Shown: positions 34,351 through 39,777 of the stretch, one piece after another
How the letters are laid out: each line of letters begins with the position of its first letter
How positions within the stretch are numbered: position 1 is the first letter of the stretch
Assembly: GCF_007954265.1 (NCBI RefSeq)
Contig: NZ_VOLS01000039.1
Span: 1-39,777 of the forward strand
Direction: 5' to 3'
From: Colwellia sp. C1TZA3
GTDB taxonomy: Bacteria; Pseudomonadota; Gammaproteobacteria; Enterobacterales; Alteromonadaceae
Length of the DNA: 39,777 bases
The notes under the pieces: model-generated
What the model saw: the letters and a program-made list of their open reading frames with translations, nothing else
The model's database searches: none
Told to the model about the DNA's origin: nothing
Position numbers and translations under genes: made by a program

Positions 34351-36231
34351 TTAAATAAATTGTTTGATTTTCTCGATTATTCCTTGGCTATCTAAGCCTA
34401 ATTCTTGATGAATTTCTGCTTGAGTTCCATGCTTAATAAAGCTGTCAGGTAGACCGATGTTGAGGATTTTTTTCGCAATACCTTGGCTTAAGATAAATTC
34501 GTTAACACCAGAGCCAGCGCCACCAGCAATAGCATTGTCTTCGAGCGTGACAATACAATCGTGACTGGCACAAAGTTCTTTGATCAGTGCTTGATCTAAG
34601 GGCTTAACAAAACGCATATCGACTAAGGTGGTGTTAAGGCTTTCAGCCACTATTTTTGCTTGTGTTAATATCGTACCAAAGTTGAGTATCGCTACTTTGT
34701 TTTTCACCTTGGTGTTAGCGTCTATTGCGCGAATAACATTAGCTTTACCCATCTCAAGGGTTTCTGTTATTGCCGGTAGTGTTGCGCCATTGCCACTGCC
34801 ACGAGGGTAGCGTACAGCGGCAGGGCCATTTAACTGATAGCCAGTATTAAGCATTAGCTGACATTCGCGTTCATCAGAGGGTGTCATAATGGTGAGGTTA
34901 GGAATGCAACGCATAAAACTTAAATCAAATGCACCTTGATGCGTTGCACCATCAGCGCCGACAATACCGGCTCTATCGATGGCAAATAATACCGGTAAAT
35001 TTTGAATCGCCACGTCATGAATAAATTGATCATAACCGCGTTGTAAAAAGCTTGAATAAATAGCCACTACCGGTTTTTGTCCACCAATAGCCAAACCGGC
35101 AGCAAACGTTACGGCATGTTGTTCCGCAATAGCGACATCATAATACTGCTGAGGGAAGCGTTGGCTAAACTCCACCATACCTGAGCCTTCACGCATAGCT
35201 GGCGTGATAGCGGCAAGCTGACTATCTTGCTCAGCAACTTTACATAACCAATCACCAAATATAGCTGAATAAGTCGGTAAGCTGGGCGCACTTTCAGGCA
35301 GGCTTGTTTCTGTGTGATCAAATTTAGGTACCGCATGGTACTTGATCGGATCTTGTTCAGCCTGTTGGTAACCCTTACCTTTTTTAGTCGCAATATGAAG
35401 TAATTGTGGGCCTTTGAGGTTACGCATATTGGAAATAGTCGCCACTAAGCCATTAACGTCATGACCATCAATTGGGCCAATATAATTAAAACCAAGTTCT
35501 TCAAATAAGGAGCTTGGCACCACCATACCCTTTAAGTGTTCTTCTGCACGACTCGCTAATTCCTTGATAGGAGGAATGTTATTAAGTATGCGCTTACTAC
35601 CTTCACGAATGCCGGTATATATGCTGCCAGAAAGTAATTTTGCTAAATGATTATTCAATGCACCAACATTTTCTGATATCGACATTTCGTTATCGTTTAA
35701 GATAACCAACATATCTTTATTGATATCACCCGCGTGATTTAAAGCTTCAAAAGCCATACCTGCGGTCATAGCACCATCACCAATGACCGCGACTACCTTG
35801 CGATTTTTAGCTTCTTTTTCAGCTGAAGCCGCTAAGCCTAATGCGGCAGAAATTGAGGTACTTGAGTGACCGACACTCAGAACGTCATATTCACTTTCTT
35901 CACGCCATGGAAATGGATGCAAACCGTCTTTTTGTCGAATAGTGTGTAATTGATCACGCCGACCCGTCAGTATTTTGTGTGGGTATGCTTGGTGCCCTAC
36001 ATCCCAAAGTAAGTGGTCAAAGGGCGTATTATAAACGTAATGCAAGGCGACTGTTAATTCAATCGTCCCTAAGCCTGAGGCAAAGTGGCCGCTACTTTTA
36101 CTAACTGAATTTAAAAGATAACGTCTCAACTCTTCACTGGCTTTTGTTAATTGCCTTTGATCTAATTTTCGCAAATCATCTGGGGAATTGATGTTGGCCA
36201 ATAAAGGATATTCAGTTAAGTTTATAGTCAT
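34351..36231 (-). CDS. dxs: 1-deoxy-D-xylulose-5-phosphate synthase Dxs
   Basis: A 626-aa thiamine-diphosphate enzyme that condenses pyruvate and glyceraldehyde-3-phosphate to DXP, the precursor of isoprenoids, thiamine thiazole and pyridoxine. Visible are the TPP motif [18 protein letters not shown]...[10 protein letters not shown], the [15 protein letters not shown] segment, the transketolase-like middle with the catalytic Glu in [13 protein letters not shown], and the [18 protein letters not shown] segment. Ends in a C-terminal transketolase domain. The downstream partner in the same operon is ispA. The enzyme itself needs TPP made by the thi operon in this window. Confidence 0.97.
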   Translation of the reverse strand: MTINLTEYPLLANINSPDDLRKLDQRQLTKASEELRRYLLNSVSKSSGHFASGLGTIELTVALHYVYNTPFDHLLWDVGHQAYPHKILTGRRDQLHTIRQKDGLHPFPWREESEYDVLSVGHSSTSISAALGLAASAEKEAKNRKVVAVIGDGAMTAGMAFEALNHAGDINKDMLVILNDNEMSISENVGALNNHLAKLLSGSIYTGIREGSKRILNNIPPIKELASRAEEHLKGMVVPSSLFEELGFNYIGPIDGHDVNGLVATISNMRNLKGPQLLHIATKKGKGYQQAEQDPIKYHAVPKFDHTETSLPESAPSLPTYSAIFGDWLCKVAEQDSQLAAITPAMREGSGMVEFSQRFPQQYYDVAIAEQHAVTFAAGLAIGGQKPVVAIYSSFLQRGYDQFIHDVAIQNLPVLFAIDRAGIVGADGATHQGAFDLSFMRCIPNLTIMTPSDERECQLMLNTGYQLNGPAAVRYPRGSGNGATLPAITETLEMGKANVIRAIDANTKVKNKVAILNFGTILTQAKIVAESLNTTLVDMRFVKPLDQALIKELCASHDCIVTLEDNAIAGGAGSGVNEFILSQGIAKKILNIGLPDSFIKHGTQAEIHQELGLDSQGIIEKIKQFI

Positions 36232-36253
36232 ATGATTCTATTACATTTAAAAA

Positions 36254-37144
36254 TTAATGTTTGCGGCTAACAATGAAAGTCGCAAAGTCGGACAAGCTCT
36301 GAGTATTGTAGGGCAAAGTGGCTAAAGCTTGAAGCGCTTGTTGATATAAGTTTTCGGCTTTTTCTTGTGCACCTTGTAAACCTAACAATGCGGGATAGGT
36401 ACTTTTATTGGCGGCAAGGTCAGAACCTGTAGGTTTACCTAGCTCTTCTTCGGTTGATGTTATATCGATAATATCATCACGTACTTGGTAAGCCAAGCCA
36501 ACAAGCTTAGCATAAAGGGCAAGTTGTTCTTTGTCATATAGGGTGGCTTTATTGCTGCATTCTGCAGCCATTTTTACTGAAGCCTCAAGTAAAGCGCCAG
36601 TTTTTAACGAGTGTAAATGTTCTAATGCGGCCAATGAAATAGCTTTATCAGTTGCCGCTAAATCTAATGCTTGGCCACCACACATGCCTTGATAACCAGC
36701 CGCATTGACAAGGTGGCGCAATAAATTAATGCGCTTGTTGTCCACGGCCTTGGAAAAATCATGGTTGGCGATAATATCAAAAGCTAGCGTTTGTAAACTA
36801 TCACCAGCGAGAATAGCGGTTGCTTCATCAAAGGCTTTATGACAAGTAGGTTGGCCACGACGCAAATCATCATCATCCATTGCCGGTAAGTCGTCATGTA
36901 GTAATGAATAGGCATGAATGCACTCTATGGCAGCCGCTACACCGTCAATATCACTCTGCTTGGCATCTAATGTTGCGCCAGTAATATAAGCTAAATATGG
37001 CCGCATACGCTTGCCACCGATGAGTAAGCCATAGCGCATGGCGGCTAATAACTTTTCATCGTTAAGTGCTAAGCTTGCAAGCTTTTGGGTCAGGTAATTA
37101 TTAATGCGCGTTTGCACATCATCAATCTGTGCGAGTTTAGTCAC
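36254..37144 (-). CDS. ispA: Farnesyl diphosphate synthase IspA
   Basis: A 296-aa trans-prenyltransferase. The first Asp-rich motif is LLHDDLPAMDDDDLRRG and the second is LAYQVRDDIID. GGKRMRPYLAY, the KTGALLEASV segment and DLAANKSTYPAL are also family marks. It condenses IPP with DMAPP and GPP. The start overlaps the xseB stop by 8 bp, and dxs starts 22 bp after the stop. Confidence 0.96.
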   Translation of the reverse strand: MTKLAQIDDVQTRINNYLTQKLASLALNDEKLLAAMRYGLLIGGKRMRPYLAYITGATLDAKQSDIDGVAAAIECIHAYSLLHDDLPAMDDDDLRRGQPTCHKAFDEATAILAGDSLQTLAFDIIANHDFSKAVDNKRINLLRHLVNAAGYQGMCGGQALDLAATDKAISLAALEHLHSLKTGALLEASVKMAAECSNKATLYDKEQLALYAKLVGLAYQVRDDIIDITSTEEELGKPTGSDLAANKSTYPALLGLQGAQEKAENLYQQALQALATLPYNTQSLSDFATFIVSRKH

Positions 37145-37391
37145 GGATGTTAGTCTCGTCGGTATTAAATTTTTCTAATTGTGCTTGGCCGTTTTTCTCT
37201 AGCAAAATATTAATTTGCTGCTCGGCACCTTTTAGCTTCTCTTGATTATGTTGGCTTAGGTGCAGGCCACGTTCAAACAAAGCCATTGAGTCTTCAAGGT
37301 TAAGGTCACCTTGCTCTAAATTTTTCACAATGGTTTCTAACTCAACTAATGATTCTTCAAAGCTTAAGTTTTCAATTTTTTTTCTGGCCAT
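37137..37391 (-). CDS. xseB: Exodeoxyribonuclease VII small subunit XseB
   Basis: An 84-aa small subunit of exonuclease VII, with the signature MARKKIENLSFEESLVELETIVKNLE in pieces: FEESL, LE-IV-LE and GDLNLEDSMALFERG. A longer frame begins at 37427, but the family's start fits the ATG at 37391 with K/N-rich residues following. xseB-ispA-dxs is the usual gammaproteobacterial order. Confidence 0.93.
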   Translation of the reverse strand: MARKKIENLSFEESLVELETIVKNLEQGDLNLEDSMALFERGLHLSQHNQEKLKGAEQQINILLEKNGQAQLEKFNTDETNIRD

Positions 37392-37501
37392 GGACTTTTT
37401 TTTGCCTGATATGAACTCTAGGCGCAAACTTACCTTAGCTAGGGCGTGGGGTCAATTAATGATGAATTTATGCTGTTAGAGATAATATTGATATTACCTT
37501 G

Positions 37502-37528
37502 TTAAGTTATTGACAATATGGGCGATAA
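37502..37528 (+). promoter_or_regulatory. Possible FliA (sigma-28) promoter for pomAB
   Basis: TTAAGTTA-N11-GGCGATAA matches the FliA consensus TAAAGTTT-N11-GCCGATAA with the exact 11-bp spacing and one mismatch in the -10. Predicted start is near 37535, giving a leader of about 90 nt. A sigma-70 alternative overlaps (TTGACA at 37510, TATAAC at 37535, 19-bp spacing, which is long). Confidence 0.5.
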
Positions 37529-37626
37529 CACAGGTATAACGAAAAATATAAGTATTCGCGTCAGACCTATTCATCAGGTATTATCAGCTTAATGAGTATA
37601 TCTAAGAGAATTTATCGGAGGAATTT

Positions 37627-38391
37627 GTGGATTTAGCAACATTAATAGGCATACTCGGTGCAATAGGGTTACTGGTTATGGCGATGTTACTTGCCGGTGA
37701 CATCAGCATGTTTTTAGATACTCAATCGGTGATCATTGTCTTTGGAGGCTCAATTTTTGTTGTTTTATCCAATTATAATTTAGGCCAATTTTTTGGTATG
37801 GGGAAAATTATTGGCAAATCCTTCATGTTTAAATTGGAAACACCTGAAGAATTAATTGAAAAATCAGTAGAAATGGCCGATGCAGCACGTAAAGGCGGTT
37901 TTTTAGCCTTAGAGGAAGCTGAAATTTCTAATGCTTTTATGCAAAAGGGTGTCGATATGTTAGTCGATGGTCATGATGCCGACGTTGTGCGAACCACCAT
38001 GCAAAAAGATATTGACCTCACCACTGAACGTCATGAGACTGGCTCAAATATGATGATGGCGTTAGCCGATGTTGCACCCGCTATGGGTATGATAGGCACC
38101 TTAATTGGTTTGGTCGCTATGCTGTCTAATATGGACGATCCGAAGGCCATTGGTCCAGCGATGGCGGTAGCACTGCTAACAACGTTATACGGTGCATTTT
38201 TAGCAAACGTTATTGCCATTCCTATCGCGTCTAAATTAAAATTACGTTTGGCAGAAGAAAAAATGAACCAAGAACTGGTACTTGATGCGGTTTTAGGTAT
38301 TCAAGATGGTCAAAATCCACGTGTTATTGAAGGCTTGCTAAAGAGCTACCTTGCTGAAGGTAAGCGAGCTGTTAATACCACCGAAGAGTAG
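37627..38391 (+). CDS. pomA: Flagellar motor stator protein PomA (sodium-type MotA)
   Basis: A 254-aa four-helix membrane protein. Two N-terminal helices (DLATLIGILGAIGLLVMAML and the next) are followed by the long cytoplasmic loop (about 60-150) and two C-terminal helices (MMMALADVAPAMGMIGTLIGLV and ALLTTLYGAFLANVIAIPIA), which line the ion channel with PomB. It is closer to PomA than to proton MotA in length and in the PAMGMIGTLIGL segment. The start is GTG with the strong box CGGAGG 5-6 bases upstream. It is cotranscribed with pomB 11 bp later. Confidence 0.92.
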   Translation: MDLATLIGILGAIGLLVMAMLLAGDISMFLDTQSVIIVFGGSIFVVLSNYNLGQFFGMGKIIGKSFMFKLETPEELIEKSVEMADAARKGGFLALEEAEISNAFMQKGVDMLVDGHDADVVRTTMQKDIDLTTERHETGSNMMMALADVAPAMGMIGTLIGLVAMLSNMDDPKAIGPAMAVALLTTLYGAFLANVIAIPIASKLKLRLAEEKMNQELVLDAVLGIQDGQNPRVIEGLLKSYLAEGKRAVNTTEE

Positions 38392-38402
38392 CGGAGTTAA
38401 TT

Positions 38403-39338
38403 ATGGCAGATAAATGCAAATGCCCGCCCCCAGGATTACCTGCATGGATGGGCACATTTGCCGACCTAATGTCGTTATTGATGTGTTTTTTCGTCTTACT
38501 TTTATCATTTTCTGAAATGGACGTATTAAAGTTTAAGCAAATTGCGGGCTCAATGAAGTTTGCCTTTGGTGTACAAAATAAAATAGAAGTAAAAGACATT
38601 CCTAAAGGTACCAGTATTATTGCTCAGGAATTTCGCCCCGGTAAACCTGAGCCAACCCCGATTGAAGTCATTCAACAACAAACTATGGAAATGACCCAAC
38701 AAATGTTGGAATTCCAAGCGGGTGATGAAACTTCTGCAGGTGGTCGACAAGAGCAACGCGGCACCCAACGTGGTGGTCAATCACAAAGCACTGCAGATGC
38801 CATGTCGACCGCGGCTAGACAACAAGCAAGAGATGATCTAGAGCAAGCGTCGCAAGAACAAGTTAACGACTTAGTGAAAAAAATAGCCGAGCAATTAGAA
38901 CAGCAAATTCAAGACGGTGCGATTGAGTTAGAGTCACTGGGACAGCAAGTTATTATTCGCATTCGTGAAAACGGCTCATTTCCATCAGGTTCGGCATTCC
39001 TACAACCCCAGTTTAAACCCATTATACGAGAAATTGGTTTGTTATTAAATACCGTGCCCGGTGAGATCATGATCTCGGGCAATACTGATAACCGAGGCAT
39101 AAGTTCTGAATTGTTTACCTCCAATTGGGACTTATCCAGTAAACGTGCAGTGGCGATTGCCCATGAAATTATTAAAGTGCCTGGTTTTGACCAATCCCGT
39201 TTGCTGGTTGTTGGCCATGCAGATACACGGCCATTAGTACCTAATACAAATCGCTTAAATCGTCGTCGTAATCGCCGAGTTGAAATTGCCATTCACCAAG
39301 GTAAGGCAAAAGAAACAGCGCCAATTTCAATCCAATAA
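38403..39338 (+). CDS. pomB: Flagellar motor stator protein PomB (MotB family)
   Basis: A 311-aa stator B subunit. After a Cys/Pro-rich cytoplasmic tail comes the single membrane helix with the ion-binding Asp21 (WMGTFADLMSLLMCFFVLLLSF). A long Gln-rich periplasmic linker (about 75-155) leads to the OmpA-like peptidoglycan-binding domain (about 160-311) with ISGNTDNRG, NWDLSSKRA, VVGHADTRP and NRRRNRRVEIAI. The start lies 11 bp after the pomA stop. The terminator at 39376 closes the operon. Confidence 0.93.
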   Translation: MADKCKCPPPGLPAWMGTFADLMSLLMCFFVLLLSFSEMDVLKFKQIAGSMKFAFGVQNKIEVKDIPKGTSIIAQEFRPGKPEPTPIEVIQQQTMEMTQQMLEFQAGDETSAGGRQEQRGTQRGGQSQSTADAMSTAARQQARDDLEQASQEQVNDLVKKIAEQLEQQIQDGAIELESLGQQVIIRIRENGSFPSGSAFLQPQFKPIIREIGLLLNTVPGEIMISGNTDNRGISSELFTSNWDLSSKRAVAIAHEIIKVPGFDQSRLLVVGHADTRPLVPNTNRLNRRRNRRVEIAIHQGKAKETAPISIQ

Positions 39339-39375
39339 TCACAAAGATATGTCTTATTTAAAGGTAAATTATAAT

Positions 39376-39407
39376 AGGAGTACAAATAATGCTGTACTCC
39401 TTTTTTA
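39376..39407 (+). terminator. Rho-independent terminator of pomAB
   Basis: AGGAGTACA (39376-39384) pairs with TGTACTCCT (39393-39401) around AATAATGC and is followed by T6. Confidence 0.9.
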
Positions 39408-39570
39408 TGGTAGGGCTTAAATTTAGCTTATCGCCACTACATTTAAATAAACAAGCTTTGAATATAAATAGCTGTCCTGATTAAACCGCTATTTATTATT
39501 TTGATGGTTTTGCCTAATTCTGTTCTCAACATCTACAATCTAGCAGACAAGCCATTATCCGCTTACGTTA

Positions 39571-39777
39571 TACCAATTACATTAAATTTGTGATCTAATG
39601 GTAGTTATGAAATATATTACTAAAAAACAATTATCTGAGAAATTGGAGCTTATTAATTTAAAGGCACTTATTGCTCAAGAAACCAATGGCAGAATGAGAA
39701 TTCGCCTATTAGCTTTATTGCACATTAAGGATGGAGCTGACAGAACTCAAGCTGCCAAACATGTAAAAGTAAGCAGG
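39571..39777 (+). mobile_element. Insertion sequence, left end and start, truncated by window edge
   Basis: The left end TACCAATTACATTAAATTTG lies directly after TTA (39568-39570), the same TTA seen at the MITEs. The first 26 bases match the right end of the 157-bp MITE (read on the minus strand) at 23 of 26 positions. The transposase ORF starts 36 bases inside. The rest of the element is outside the window. Confidence 0.7.
39607..39777 (+). CDS. Transposase N-terminus (IS630-like), partial
   Basis: The ATG opens a frame that runs to the window edge (57 codons). The residues contain a helix-turn-helix of the kind found at the start of IS630-family transposases: RMRIRLLALLHIKDGADRT followed by QAAKHVKVSR. 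The catalytic DDE domain lies outside the window, so the family name is tentative. Confidence 0.6.
   Translation, partial: MKYITKKQLSEKLELINLKALIAQETNGRMRIRLLALLHIKDGADRTQAAKHVKVSR

Overview
The window is a low-GC, Gram-negative marine gammaproteobacterial chromosome segment, most like Colwellia or a relative (Alteromonadales). The evidence is the E. coli-like glrK/qseG/glrR block, the glyA-nrdR-rib cluster, the dxs-ispA-xseB cluster next to sodium-type stator genes (pomA-pomB), a MotB-family polar motor gene set, ovothiol genes and many short dispersed repeats. The taxonomic call comes from protein resemblance only.

Layout. 1-762: the tail of an rRNA operon (5S rRNA, terminator, a decayed second 5S and a second terminator), then a degenerate dispersed repeat. 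763-6834, minus strand: a thiamine operon thiC-thiO-thiS-thiG-thiDE behind a TPP riboswitch. 7290-9502, plus strand: mscS, rsuA and a membrane-anchored FKBP. 9939-13528, minus strand: the two-component operon glrK-qseG-like-glrR. Divergent from it at 13882 is a secreted EF-hand gene. The intergenic region has a perfect GlrR-type palindrome (TGTC-N10-GACA), a near-match, and a correctly spaced sigma-54 promoter. 14288-16755: a small unknown gene, a fumarylacetoacetate-hydrolase-family gene broken by two copies of a 157-bp MITE, a glutaredoxin, and a tandem pair of the same MITE. 17032-21562: an ovothiol cluster of a glutamine-synthetase-like gene, ovoA and a PLP enzyme that is the likely ovoB. 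21591-26717: hemolysin-III-family protein, a cytoplasmic EF-hand protein, and an operon of a secreted alpha/beta hydrolase with a NatAB-type ABC exporter. 27469-32449: glyA, nrdR, ribD, ribE and ribB with a degenerate RibA domain. 32602-34134: a lipoprotein amidase facing the other way. 34351-37391, minus strand: xseB-ispA-dxs. 37627-39338: pomA-pomB behind a possible FliA promoter. 39571 to the end: the left end of an IS with an IS630-like transposase start.

How the parts connect. The thiamine genes and dxs share DXP metabolism: dxs makes DXP for isoprenoids (ispA) and for the thiazole made by ThiG. The most interesting points are (i) the unassigned GS-like ligase in the ovothiol cluster; (ii) the MITE family, whose five copies share 157-bp length, same orientation and 3-bp TTA/TAA target duplications, and whose right end matches the end of the IS at the window edge, naming a likely mobiliser; in silico removal of two copies restores an intact 203-codon FAH reading frame; (iii) the GlrR/sigma-54 control region that points at an EF-hand gene rather than the GlmY small RNA known from enteric bacteria.
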